Assembly: GCA_022827095.1 (NCBI GenBank)
Contig: JAJDTP010000009.1
Coordinates: 214,526 to 278,525, forward strand
Origin: Dehalococcoidia bacterium
GTDB lineage: Bacteria; Chloroflexota; Dehalococcoidia; Lucifugimonadales; UBA3495
DNA: 64,000 nt
Direction: 5' to 3'
Below are positions 18,059 to 26,548 of this stretch, one piece after another (positions within the stretch are counted from its first letter, which is position 1; every line of letters starts with the position of its first letter). A program made the translations under genes and the position numbers. The notes under the pieces are model-generated. The model was not told where the DNA came from. It was given only the letters and a program-made list of their open reading frames with translations, and did no database searches.

Positions 18059-18232
18059 GTAGGGGCGAATGATTATTCGCCCCTCACGCGTACCCAGTTT
18101 GTCATCGCGAGGAGCGCAGCGACGCGGCGATCCCGTTCCGGCGGCGGTGTCCGCTGCCCTAACGAGATTGCCACGCTTCGCTCGCAATGACAGGTTGCAG
18201 AAAGCGGGTACGCGTGAGTCATTCGCCCCTAC
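18059..18232. repeat. 174-bp element with long terminal inverted repeats
   Basis: The outer arms are GTAGGGGCGAATGA...TCACGCGTACCC on the left and the reverse complement on the right, differing mainly by an 11-base insertion (TTATTCGCCCC) in the left arm. A different palindromic repeat sits inside it at 18101-18191. Similar TCACGCGTACC/GGGTACGCATGA arms surround the element at 54.5 kb. Confidence 0.7.
18101..18191. repeat. Inner 'GTCATTGCGAG' palindromic repeat
   Basis: Left arm GTCATCGCGAGGAGCGCAGC, right arm GCTTCGCTCGCAATGAC. Another full copy is at 26996-27085 and repeated right arms at 31714-31812. This type of dispersed palindrome is known in several bacterial genomes. Confidence 0.7.
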
Positions 18233-18570
18233 TCACTGTGCCGTATCTGTATCGTCCAAACTCCGGGCGGCCACCGATCCGCGCTGTTGACGCTGCTGAT
18301 TATGAACCTCGTTACAACGTCTCGTGTCAAATCCCTATGGATGCGGAACAAAAGCACGCCATAGGGCGCCGACATCCCTCGGGCGCGCACTAACTCTCCG
18401 TAGTCAGTGTCATAGGTAATCAGGGTTCGCCTTTCCTGCGTCGCCAACTCCAGCAGGTCATGGTCCGGGTCGCTGGGGTTGGTCTCGCGGACCAAGCGAA
18501 CATCGTGACGGGCAACCCGCAGCCCGGCGACCACCCGTCTCATCATATTTTCATCAGCCAGTATCCTCAC
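18229..18570 (-). CDS. DUF5615 PIN-like toxin
   Basis: This 113-residue protein starts MRILADENM and has 'TLITYDTDYGEL', the acidic positions of the DUF5615 PIN-like nuclease family. These proteins pair with DUF433 proteins as VapC/VapB-like toxin-antitoxin modules. Here the gene begins within the stop of the DUF433 gene (ATGA at 18567-18570), so translation is coupled. The RNA target is unknown. The 3' end touches the repeat element at 18059-18232. Confidence 0.8.
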   Translation of the reverse strand: MRILADENMMRRVVAGLRVARHDVRLVRETNPSDPDHDLLELATQERRTLITYDTDYGELVRARGMSAPYGVLLFRIHRDLTRDVVTRFIISSVNSADRWPPGVWTIQIRHSE

Positions 18571-19115
18571 GATCTGCGCAACTCATCGGCATCCATCAAG
18601 GCATTCAAATCGTCCCACGTAAAGTTGGACAATTTCGCGCCCGTCGCTTTGTACTTCACGCAGGCGTCAACATCCTCAGCCCTGATATGGGGATAGCTGT
18701 CGAGAATATCGGCTACTGTCCAACTTCCCTCCAGAAAGTCAGTCACCAGCTCCACCGAAATACGCGTATTCACGATCACCGGCTTGCCGCCCAATCTCCC
18801 CGGAACGCATTCAATCCGGTCCCGCCAGTCGGCAACCTTTTCCGGCGTTCGTTTCTCAATTTCTATGCGCTCTTCCGAACGGCGCTGCTGTTCCGCCATC
18901 TCCCCGTAGCGTCGGCAAGCCTCGACGTCCTCCTCCGTAATGTGAAGGTAGTTGCCGACGATGGCTTCGCGGGTATATCCCCTCCACAGCAGTTGGTTCA
19001 CCAGCGCCACGGCGATACCCGTGCCCTTGATGGTCGGCTTGCCGCCCAGTATTTCCGGATCGCACACAATCCGCTCCTGCCAGTCGGCGGGCGGGTCTTG
19101 TTTCGGCGCGGTCAT
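18567..19115 (-). CDS. Tandem DUF433 antitoxin-like protein
   Basis: This 182-residue protein contains two DUF433 units. The first is centred on 'CDPEILGGKPTIKGTGIAVALV', the second on 'CVPGRLGGKPVIVNTRISVELV'. A charged linker of about 25 residues separates them. DUF433 is a winged-helix-like domain that in neighbouring families acts as the DNA-binding antitoxin for PIN-like toxins. Having two copies in one chain mimics a pre-formed dimer. AGGAGA lies upstream of 19115. It overlaps the DUF5615 gene by four bases. Confidence 0.8.
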   Translation of the reverse strand: MTAPKQDPPADWQERIVCDPEILGGKPTIKGTGIAVALVNQLLWRGYTREAIVGNYLHITEEDVEACRRYGEMAEQQRRSEERIEIEKRTPEKVADWRDRIECVPGRLGGKPVIVNTRISVELVTDFLEGSWTVADILDSYPHIRAEDVDACVKYKATGAKLSNFTWDDLNALMDADELRRS

Positions 19116-19240
19116 GACAGTGGTCTCCTGTAGGTGCGCAAAGGGCTTCATTGCATTGTACTCGATGCAATAGACATCCCCGGCGGGCCGGGCTAGACTG
19201 CCAGTTACACAGAATACTTACACCCCATAAAGGAGCCAAA

Positions 19241-20320
19241 ATGGCCGAATACAACCTGGCCGTCATTGCCGGCGACGGCATCGGGCCGGAGGTTATAGCC
19301 GAAGGGCGCAAGGTCCTGGACGCGGTGGCCGCGCAGACCGACGGCCTGTCCTTCCGCGCCGTCGAATACCCCTGGGGCAGCGACTACTACCGCGAGACCG
19401 GTCGGATGATGCCCGAGGATGGGCTGGACCAGCTTTCCAGCAGCGACGCGGTCCTGTTCGGCGCGGTGGGCGACCCCAACATCCCCGACCATGTGACGCT
19501 GCAGGGCCTGCTCCTGCCCATGCGCCGGGCCTTCGACCAGGCCATCTGCGTGCGCCCTGCTGTGTTGTTCCCCGGCGTCGAGTCGCCCATCGCCGGCAAA
19601 GCCGCCGGCGATGTTGACATGGTCATCTTCCGCGAAAATACCGAAGGCGAGTACGCGCCCGTGGGCGGCCGGCTGTACGCGGGCACTGCTCACGAGACGG
19701 TCATCCAGAGCGGGGTTTTCACGCGGCGGGGCACGGAACGGATCATCCGCGCTGCCTTCGAGCACAGCGTCCGTCGGGGTGGCAAAAACAAGGTGACCTC
19801 GGTTACCAAGTCCAACGCCCAGGCTTTCAGCATGGTGTTCTGGGACGAGGTGTTCGAGGACGTGGCCACCGAATATCCACAGGTGCAGACGGAATCGCTG
19901 CTGGTGGACCGGGCGGCCATGGACCTGGTACGGTGGCCGGAGGACTTCGACGTCATCGTAGCGTCCAACCTGTTCGCGGACATCCTGTCGGACATCGCCG
20001 CCGTGGTCACGGGCAGCATGGGCCTGGCGCCCAGCGCCAACATCAACCCGGAGGGGACGTTCCCCTCAATGTTCGAGCCGGTCCACGGCGCGGCATTCGA
20101 CATCACCGGAAAGAGCCTGGCCAATCCCCTGGCGACGATCTTCGCGGTGGCCATGATGCTGGACCACCTGGGCGAAACGGAGGCGGCCGACCGTGTCAAC
20201 GCGGCCGCGCTGCAGACGCTGAATGAACGCCAGGTCGTTACGGGCGACTTGGGCGGCAGCGCCAGCACGCAGCAGGTGGGCGATGAAGTGGTGCGGCTGC
20301 TGGGCAGCGCCGTCGACTAA
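19241..20320 (+). CDS. ttuC: Tartrate / D-malate dehydrogenase
   Basis: This 359-residue enzyme belongs to the isocitrate/isopropylmalate dehydrogenase family. Blocks 'IAGDGIGPEVI', 'RMMPEDGLDQL', 'RENTEGEYAPVGGRLY' and 'VASNLFADILSDIAA' follow the D-malate/tartrate dehydrogenase branch (DmlA/TtuC) much more closely than LeuB or Icd. It would oxidise and decarboxylate D-malate or tartrate with NAD+ and a divalent metal bound by the DILSD aspartates. AAAGGAG precedes the ATG. It is followed by a strong hairpin. Which 2-hydroxydiacid it prefers cannot be read from sequence. Confidence 0.88.
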   Translation: MAEYNLAVIAGDGIGPEVIAEGRKVLDAVAAQTDGLSFRAVEYPWGSDYYRETGRMMPEDGLDQLSSSDAVLFGAVGDPNIPDHVTLQGLLLPMRRAFDQAICVRPAVLFPGVESPIAGKAAGDVDMVIFRENTEGEYAPVGGRLYAGTAHETVIQSGVFTRRGTERIIRAAFEHSVRRGGKNKVTSVTKSNAQAFSMVFWDEVFEDVATEYPQVQTESLLVDRAAMDLVRWPEDFDVIVASNLFADILSDIAAVVTGSMGLAPSANINPEGTFPSMFEPVHGAAFDITGKSLANPLATIFAVAMMLDHLGETEAADRVNAAALQTLNERQVVTGDLGGSASTQQVGDEVVRLLGSAVD

Positions 20321-20322
20321 AA

Positions 20323-20353
20323 GCCCGGCACGGGCGCCGCCACCGTGCCGGGC
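20323..20353. terminator. Hairpin terminator between convergent genes
   Basis: GCCCGGCACGG pairs with CCGTGCCGGGC over 11 bp with a 9-base loop. It lies between the dehydrogenase stop and the convergent MazF-like gene. Confidence 0.6.
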
Positions 20354-20357
20354 GAAA

Positions 20358-20672
20358 TCAGAAGATGGCGCGCACCGCCGCCGTTATCTCCGTCAGCTTG
20401 GCATCGGTGAGGCGGCCCACTGTGTCCTCAATCAACCCCTCGTTCAGGGCGTGCAGACGGCCAGGACGCGCCCAGCTGTCTCTATCCAGCGCGCCATCCT
20501 GCATATCACCCTGCGTGATAGGAATATCTCCCGGCCTCTGACGACGCCGGCCGGTAACTTCGCACAATATCCAATCGCCCATCCCCACGTCAGCGAGAAC
20601 TACGGCAGGGCGAGACTTTGCGTTGCTCAGGTCGGTGTACGGAAAGGGAACCTCCACTACGTCTCCGACCAC
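20358..20672 (-). CDS. PemK/MazF-family toxin
   Basis: This 104-residue protein begins 'GDVVEVPFPYTDLSNAKSRP', the diagnostic first strands of the MazF/PemK beta-barrel, then 'AVVLADVG'. Such proteins are sequence-specific endoribonucleases. It starts with GTG inside the 3' end of the restriction-modification gene (16-base overlap). No antitoxin gene lies before it. It is therefore either orphaned or controlled by the restriction gene's translation. It may also be a relative that has lost toxicity. Confidence 0.8.
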   Translation of the reverse strand: MVGDVVEVPFPYTDLSNAKSRPAVVLADVGMGDWILCEVTGRRRQRPGDIPITQGDMQDGALDRDSWARPGRLHALNEGLIEDTVGRLTDAKLTEITAAVRAIF

Positions 20673-23600
20673 GCCGCCTCCATTTCCAGATCATTGGGAC
20701 GGCTGAACCACTGTGACAACCCCAGCATCGCCCACTCGTGCTTGTCCCTGTCGCCCAATACGATCAGCTTGTCGCCCTTCCAGTAGGCCATGTCGTCCAC
20801 CACGTCCATCGTCCCCACGCTGACCGTGCAGACCCGGCGCAGCAGGTCGATCACCCGCTCCTTGTGGTCGGCAAAGCGGTAGGTGTTGAAGCGCTCGCGG
20901 ATGGTGGGGTCGCGGGGCTTGCGCTCCTTGTACTGGTCGAGGACCCATTCCAGAGCGGAGCGGCTGCCCAACTGATACCGCCAAGCGTCAGCTGGCACAC
21001 CTGCCAAAGTGGTTTGCTCGTCCAGCCTGATGATGCCCCGTTCCTTGTCGGCTCGCAGGATGGCCCGCTGCGGCTCCACGTCGGGATTATCCCGGCGCTC
21101 CAGCCCGTAGGGCACGGCGGTTTCAAACCCCAGGTGCAGGTCCAGCAGTTCCCGCCCCATTTGTACCCACAGGTCGAAATCGTGATACAGGGGCAGGCGC
21201 GGAAACTCCCGCAGCAGGTCGACTCGGTAGTCATGCCGATACACCGGGTCGTGCAGCACGGCGTAGGTGTAGGCGAAAATATCCTCCGCCCCGATGCCGT
21301 CGGGATAGGTGTCGTCAAAGTGTGCGCCCCAATCTTTGCGGTAATGCTCGTTGATCTGGCGCAGACCCCACTCGGTGATGTTGCTGACCCGCTCGCTGTC
21401 AGGGGTGTAGCGGTAGAGGGGGAGGCATTGGGTCTTCTCGAGGGTATCGAAGTTAGGAACAGTATTTGTAGCCAATACCTGAAAAGGCTTCGATGAAGCC
21501 ACACCTGAAAAACAGATAACAATGTTCGCGTCGCTTGTAGCGTCTGGAAATATAGAAGGCAGTTGATACTGCATTTCATTCAACGCAGGATTGAAGTAAA
21601 GCTCTTTGGCAACGAATGGCCGGTAAACGGTACGCCTTACTCCGAGCCGGTCAAAAATATTCGGAGCATCCAAGCGTAATTGGCGTTTAAGGTCTCGCGT
21701 CCATTTAATCGCAGTTCCCAACTCAGCATCGTCGAATTGCGTACCGCCGTATGTCGCGCGGCTTTCCTCGTATTCGGCGATAAAGGCTCGAACCTTGATG
21801 CCGAGAAGCTGGGCGTCGAAGTCGTACACCCACTCATCCCGCGCAGTTATCACCCCTTGGGAGTACAGCCCGAACACCGCCTGCTCGTCGGCGACTGACT
21901 TCGCAAGTTTGGTTTCCCGGTTGGCAAGTGGCAACAGTCGCTCAAAAGTGCCGTCGCTCTGGTTGAGCCACTGCCCTTTGGAATCAGGGGCAATCTCAGA
22001 GAAGGCAAAGTTGGTGAGGGTTTTGTCCTTGATGTAATCAACCTTGTCCGGCGCTTTGAGATAGGGCCGAACATCGTTGTAAAACACCTTGAACCCATCT
22101 AGCCCCTTCCGGCGCACCAGGAAATAGATGGCGACGCCGACGCGGATTTTGTCGTCGAAGACGTTGCCGCCTTCCTGCCGGCGGCGCTCGCCGCTGGTGC
22201 GGGCGTTGCCCTTCATGTCGATGGCCCAAAGCTCATTGAACTCGTCGGCGACGACCTTGCGGAAACCGTCGTCCTGGCGAGCGTCGAGGAAGGCACTGTT
22301 GCTGACGAAACCAATGATGCCATCATCCGCCAGCCGGTCGGAGGCCCAGCGGATGAACCGCTTGTACATGTCGTACTGCTTGGTTTTCTGCGCCGTGCTG
22401 GCGGCGATGTAGGTCTCGCTGATGCGGCGGTCGATTTCGGGATATTCCCGGTTCTTGTTATTATCATTTTCGTTCTGCTGGTTGGCGTTGTAGGGCGGGT
22501 TGCCGACGATGACGCTGATGGGTTGCTCGTTCTGTTCCTGCACCCGTAGCCAGTTCTCTTCCGACAGGCCGCCCAGGTTGAAGGCCGCCTGTCGTTGCAC
22601 CGCGCCGCCGCTGGCTCCCTGCCCCTGCCAGTCCATGTTGTCCAGAGTGTCCACAAAGCACAGGTTGGGGAACTCCACGTACCCCCCCATACGTTCCCGG
22701 TAGCTGTACTCAATGTTCAGATTGGCGATGTAGTAGGGCAGGATCGCCACCTCGTTGGCGTAGATTTCGTTGCGGTACTTGTACTCTAGCCGCTCCGTGG
22801 GCAGGTAGTCGATGAGGCTGGTGACAAAGGTTCCCGTGCCGGTGGCCGGGTCCAGGATGCGCACGTTGTCGTCGGCCAGGGTCTTGCCGAAATGCTTTTG
22901 CAGCAGGTGGTCCGTGCCCCGGATGATGAAGTCCACCACCTCGTTGGGGGTGTAGACTACTCCCAGGCGGTCAGCGGCGGCGGGGTTGTAGGCCTGGTAA
23001 AAGTCCTCGTAGATTGCCTTCAGGAACCGCTGCTTTTCGGAGTAATCCGTAATATCCCAGGCAGCGCTTCCGATGGCGCCATAGTAATGGCGCAGGCGGT
23101 CTATTGCCTGGCGCTGAACGTCGCCAGTGAAGAACGTCCCTTCCAGGTCGTCCAACTGACGGGCGATGTTGTTATAGCGATGGAACTGAGTTTCACGGAA
23201 AATCGCTAAAAAAATGTCCTTCGTCAGAATATGCTGCAACAGCATCTCTCTTACGTCGGCGTCTGAAATCTCGGGACTGATGGTGCGGTGACAGACAGCG
23301 AGAAATGCCGCGGCCGCGTTACGATAGCTGGCGTTTCCGGCAGAGGCAGCTTCCACAGCAGCGCGGAGATCCTCCAGTACGGAGGGCAGGTCGGTTTTGA
23401 ACTGCTGGCGGGCTTGGCGGAACTCCCCAATTTGGGGTAGTTCGTAGTCGAGGAATCGCTGGATAAGACGATGCAGCTCGCCGGGGCGAGTCATATCCAC
23501 CCGCATCGCCTGGCCCCCGCTCTGAATCAAGGCAGCGGTTCGAGAGTCTTCAAAGAGAATATTCTCCTGGGGGTAGCCAAGGTTGAACTTGCGCACAATT

Positions 23601-23866
23601 TCGGCGTCAAGGTCGTCGTGGGAATCCTTGGCCTCCCAATACCCCCGCGCCATCCGCAGCGTGTCCTTCACCGTACCGTCTGGGATGACGCCCGTAGGCG
23701 TGCGAAGCTCGGAAACCAGCGTCAGCTTTTCCCGGTGCGCTAGGCAGTACTCGGCCAGGCAGTTCTGGAAAGCCGGCCTTATGACCAGTTCGTTATCAGA
23801 CCCGCTGACCGCAACGAGTTGCTGCAGGCTTTCGTAATAGCGTTTGATGAGCGGGTAGTCGGGCAT
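20657..23866 (-). CDS. Single-chain restriction-modification enzyme (type IIG / ISP-like, no helicase)
   Basis: This 1069-residue protein combines three parts. The N-terminus has a PD-(D/E)xK nuclease pattern, PDG near residue 60 and WEAKD about 15 residues later. The centre is an N6-adenine methyltransferase with DPATGTGTF near residue 337 and NPPY near 455. The C-terminal 400 residues resemble the coupler and target-recognition part of LlaBIII/type ISP enzymes. The SF2 helicase of true ISP enzymes is missing, so cutting should not need translocation. It would methylate one strand and cut unmethylated phage DNA. It shares its 3' end with the MazF-like gene. Confidence 0.82.
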   Translation of the reverse strand: MPDYPLIKRYYESLQQLVAVSGSDNELVIRPAFQNCLAEYCLAHREKLTLVSELRTPTGVIPDGTVKDTLRMARGYWEAKDSHDDLDAEIVRKFNLGYPQENILFEDSRTAALIQSGGQAMRVDMTRPGELHRLIQRFLDYELPQIGEFRQARQQFKTDLPSVLEDLRAAVEAASAGNASYRNAAAAFLAVCHRTISPEISDADVREMLLQHILTKDIFLAIFRETQFHRYNNIARQLDDLEGTFFTGDVQRQAIDRLRHYYGAIGSAAWDITDYSEKQRFLKAIYEDFYQAYNPAAADRLGVVYTPNEVVDFIIRGTDHLLQKHFGKTLADDNVRILDPATGTGTFVTSLIDYLPTERLEYKYRNEIYANEVAILPYYIANLNIEYSYRERMGGYVEFPNLCFVDTLDNMDWQGQGASGGAVQRQAAFNLGGLSEENWLRVQEQNEQPISVIVGNPPYNANQQNENDNNKNREYPEIDRRISETYIAASTAQKTKQYDMYKRFIRWASDRLADDGIIGFVSNSAFLDARQDDGFRKVVADEFNELWAIDMKGNARTSGERRRQEGGNVFDDKIRVGVAIYFLVRRKGLDGFKVFYNDVRPYLKAPDKVDYIKDKTLTNFAFSEIAPDSKGQWLNQSDGTFERLLPLANRETKLAKSVADEQAVFGLYSQGVITARDEWVYDFDAQLLGIKVRAFIAEYEESRATYGGTQFDDAELGTAIKWTRDLKRQLRLDAPNIFDRLGVRRTVYRPFVAKELYFNPALNEMQYQLPSIFPDATSDANIVICFSGVASSKPFQVLATNTVPNFDTLEKTQCLPLYRYTPDSERVSNITEWGLRQINEHYRKDWGAHFDDTYPDGIGAEDIFAYTYAVLHDPVYRHDYRVDLLREFPRLPLYHDFDLWVQMGRELLDLHLGFETAVPYGLERRDNPDVEPQRAILRADKERGIIRLDEQTTLAGVPADAWRYQLGSRSALEWVLDQYKERKPRDPTIRERFNTYRFADHKERVIDLLRRVCTVSVGTMDVVDDMAYWKGDKLIVLGDRDKHEWAMLGLSQWFSRPNDLEMEAAWSET

Positions 23867-24031
23867 GATTTACGATTATACTAAGCATCGCTGGACGTTG
23901 GCAAAATGGCCCGGCACTTTTGTTCTCCGATTTCCGCTGCTCAAACTACCTCGCGGGATCGTGCCACTGTCGTTCAGCAAGACTGCGATGGCTGGGGGCA
24001 TATTTTCATCAAGGATGAACTGCGTCACGAC

Positions 24032-24346
24032 TTACTCATGCCGGAACAGGCTTTCCAGCGTCGGAGCCTCTTCGCCTTCCTCCAGCGTCCATGCGTCGCT
24101 GTCCAGAAAGCTCCCCTCGAACTTCCATTGGGGGGTTCCGCCCGTCAGGTTTTCGCTGGCATACAGGAAACAGGCGCGTATGTCCTCGGGGGTCAGGTGG
24201 GGATAATACTTCACGATGTCTTCTTCTTTCGTCCCGCCGGCCAGCAGGCGGAGGACGAAAGCCACCGAGATGCGGGTTCCCTTTACGCACGGCCTGCCCC
24301 GCAAAATCTCGGGGTCGGATACTATGCGCTTGCGTAAATCAATCAC
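24032..24346 (-). CDS. DUF433 protein (orphan antitoxin-like)
   Basis: A 104-residue DUF433 protein centred on 'VSDPEILRGRPCVKGTRISV' and 'HLTPEDIRACFLYASENL'. I place the start at a GTG (24346) that has GGAG nine bases upstream; the frame stays open far beyond, but that part reads as a shadow of the gene on the other strand. No DUF5615 toxin follows. The neighbour upstream on this strand is the restriction-modification enzyme, which ends nearer 20.6 kb and starts 160 bases away. Confidence 0.7.
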   Translation of the reverse strand: MIDLRKRIVSDPEILRGRPCVKGTRISVAFVLRLLAGGTKEEDIVKYYPHLTPEDIRACFLYASENLTGGTPQWKFEGSFLDSDAWTLEEGEEAPTLESLFRHE

Positions 24347-24565
24347 AATCGCCAACTCCGTTAGGAACACTCCGGCCAATAATGCTGGGGCATAACCTGA
24401 TTGTAGCATCTCTGCTTGCGTAGTCGCCGCTTCCATGCTCGCCGCCAGGGTCGGCCCGGCGCCGCTCCCGTTTGGCAGTCCCGCCATTTCTGAGTAAACT
24501 TGCCATTGCAGCGTCGCCGCGAACCCCGGCCGACACTGGTCCAACCCGACAACAGGCGGACAGCA

Positions 24566-25183
24566 ATGAGCAGTAATTGGGAAAGGCGCGAGTTCAACCT
24601 CCCCGAAGACCACGGGTGGACGGCAAAACCGGGCAACCGGATTTTCGTGGCTAACCAGGGAGCGGTGCGATTCGAGGTCCCTAACACGTGGATACTGGAC
24701 ATGCCCAAGGGCTCCCGGTCGTTCGTGTTTTTGGACCGGAAACCGGAGGCCGACGCCGACATCCGACTGGACGTCCGCGTGATGCCGCTGGCGGCCGCCC
24801 GTCCCGACGTGGACTGGTCGCAGTTGCAGCCGTGGGACGAACCGCCCATCGCTGACTGGCTGAAAAAGAACCTGGCCAGCGACGAACGCATTCCCACCCG
24901 GGTCGGGAATCCCCTCACCCTGCGGCTGGACGGAACGACCATCGTTTGGGCGGAGATGGATTTCATCGACCCGTTGGAGAAACGTCCGGCCCACACCCGC
25001 CTGTGCTACGCGATGAAGACACAAGCCGCGCTGCTGGCGATGATCGCCATGGACTACTGGGATGATCACGCCGACCGGGCCAAGGCGGCCTGGAACGATA
25101 TCCTGGGGACCCTGAAGGTCGGTGAGTTCATCGAAAGCCCTTTCCGTGGACCCGACCGCCGGTCTCGACGGAAACAGCGCTAA
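24566..25183 (+). CDS. Hypothetical protein
   Basis: A 205-residue soluble protein without signal peptide. It has an N-terminal beta-rich half ('GNRIFVANQGAVRFEVPNTWIL') and an alpha/beta C-terminal half ending in a basic tail. The pattern 'CYAMKTQAALLAMIAMDYWDDH' suggests a fold like those of small PsbP/SCP-like proteins, but I recognise no named family. It precedes the M20 amidase gene on the same strand by 54 bases and may share its promoter. The start is the first ATG after the last plausible upstream stop and has only a weak ribosome binding site. Confidence 0.65.
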   Translation: MSSNWERREFNLPEDHGWTAKPGNRIFVANQGAVRFEVPNTWILDMPKGSRSFVFLDRKPEADADIRLDVRVMPLAAARPDVDWSQLQPWDEPPIADWLKKNLASDERIPTRVGNPLTLRLDGTTIVWAEMDFIDPLEKRPAHTRLCYAMKTQAALLAMIAMDYWDDHADRAKAAWNDILGTLKVGEFIESPFRGPDRRSRRKQR

Positions 25184-25237
25184 CAACGCCATCAACCACT
25201 AACACCCGATTACAACTACTGGACAACGGCAGGTAAC

Positions 25238-26488
25238 ATGACAGCTACACCCGCATCGGCCGGCATCAACTCCGCCCGCCTGAACGACCACCTGAACTCG
25301 CTGGGCGAAATCGGCCGTGACGAATTCGGGATGCAGCGAGTGGCGTTCTCCCGTCAGGACGTTGCCGGCCGCGACTACGTCAGCAACCTGATGCGCCGAG
25401 CCGGCATGTCCGTCCGCATCGACCCGGCCGGCAACATCATCGGCCGAACCGAAGGCGCGGATCCCACTCTGCCCGCCATCGTCCTCGGATCGCACACCGA
25501 CACGGTGCCCAGCGGCGGCGCGTACGACGGCGCCCTGGGTGTAATCGGAGCCATTGAGGTGGCGGAGGCGTTGCGGGACGCCGGTCGCACCGCCCGGCAT
25601 CCCATCGAGGTGATGGTGTTCACCAACGAGGAGGGCACAAGCTTCCATCGCTGGTTGCTGGGCAGCCGGGCCATCGCGGGGCTATGGGAATCGGAGGACT
25701 TCGCGGCGGTGGCCGACGACGGGACAACTCTTGGGGAAACCTTACCGAACGTCGGGGGCAATATATCTCGAATCGAGGCGGCGCGCCGCCGACCCGAGGA
25801 GTTCGCCTGTTACTTTGAACTGCACATTGAGCAGGGGCCGACCCTGCACCGGGGCGGTTTCCCAATCGGAGTGGTCACCGGCATAACTGGCCGCTCGGTG
25901 TACCACGTGGACATCGTGGGCGAGGCCAACCATGCCGGCACCACGCCCATGGCGCTGCGGCGAGACGCCATGTCGGCAGCGGCGCAGATCGCCCTGGCCG
26001 TGCGTCGTATCGCCGGCGAGATGGAAGTGTGCCGGGTGGGTACGGTGGGCTCCATGGACGTGCATCCCAACGCCGGCAACGTGATCCCGGGTCGGGTGCA
26101 GATGGGCGTGGAGTTTCGGGACGAGCGGATGGAATCGCTGGCCGGCGCCGAGGTGGAGTTGCGCCGCACCGCCGAGGAAGTGGGGCATGCCGAGCAGGTG
26201 GCAATCACCGTGACCGCCCAGCGCAACACTCCGTCGGTGCCCATATCCGGGAACATGCAGCAGTTGGTCGCGGACGCATCGGAGATGGCCGGCCTCGAAC
26301 ACGTCAGCTTGCCCAGTGGAGCCGGCCACGACGCCCAGGCCATCGCCGCGATAACGCCGGCGGCCATGTTGTTCGTGCCCAGCGTGGGCGGGATCAGCCA
26401 CGCGCCCGCCGAGTACAGCACGCCGGAGGATTGCGCCAACGGGGCCCAGGTGCTGCTGAACGCGCTGCTGCTGGCCGATGAACGGTGA
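25238..26488 (+). CDS. M20-family Zn-dependent amidase (N-carbamoyl-amino-acid / allantoate type)
   Basis: This 416-residue enzyme has the metal ligands of the hydantoinase/carbamoylase M20 group: His86 in GSHTDTV, bridging Asp97 in YDGALG, Glu131/Glu132 in NEEGTSF, His196 in ELHIEQGP and a late His in GISHAPAEY. The dimerisation 'lid' domain is present between about residues 215 and 330. Such enzymes hydrolyse N-carbamoyl-L-amino acids, beta-ureidopropionate or allantoate, releasing ammonia and CO2. The choice among these cannot be made here. No hydantoinase gene is next door. Confidence 0.87.
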   Translation: MTATPASAGINSARLNDHLNSLGEIGRDEFGMQRVAFSRQDVAGRDYVSNLMRRAGMSVRIDPAGNIIGRTEGADPTLPAIVLGSHTDTVPSGGAYDGALGVIGAIEVAEALRDAGRTARHPIEVMVFTNEEGTSFHRWLLGSRAIAGLWESEDFAAVADDGTTLGETLPNVGGNISRIEAARRRPEEFACYFELHIEQGPTLHRGGFPIGVVTGITGRSVYHVDIVGEANHAGTTPMALRRDAMSAAAQIALAVRRIAGEMEVCRVGTVGSMDVHPNAGNVIPGRVQMGVEFRDERMESLAGAEVELRRTAEEVGHAEQVAITVTAQRNTPSVPISGNMQQLVADASEMAGLEHVSLPSGAGHDAQAIAAITPAAMLFVPSVGGISHAPAEYSTPEDCANGAQVLLNALLLADER

Positions 26489-26532
26489 TTGATAGTCAGA
26501 AAACCGGGTGCGCGTGAGGGGACGATTGCCCC

Positions 26533-26541
26533 TGCTATAAT
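26533..26541 (+). promoter_or_regulatory. Extended -10 promoter giving a leaderless CoxG-like mRNA
   Basis: TGC plus a perfect TATAAT (26536-26541) ends 7 bases before the ATG at 26549. Transcription should therefore begin at or next to the start codon, and no Shine-Dalgarno sequence is present. Confidence 0.5.
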
Positions 26542-26548
26542 CGCCGCC

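Noticed and set aside
24347..25195. N-terminal extension of the DUF433 frame (about 283 codons)
   Set aside because: It is antisense to the plus-strand hypothetical gene at 24566-25183 and shows no domain. The GTG at 24346 with GGAG is a better start.
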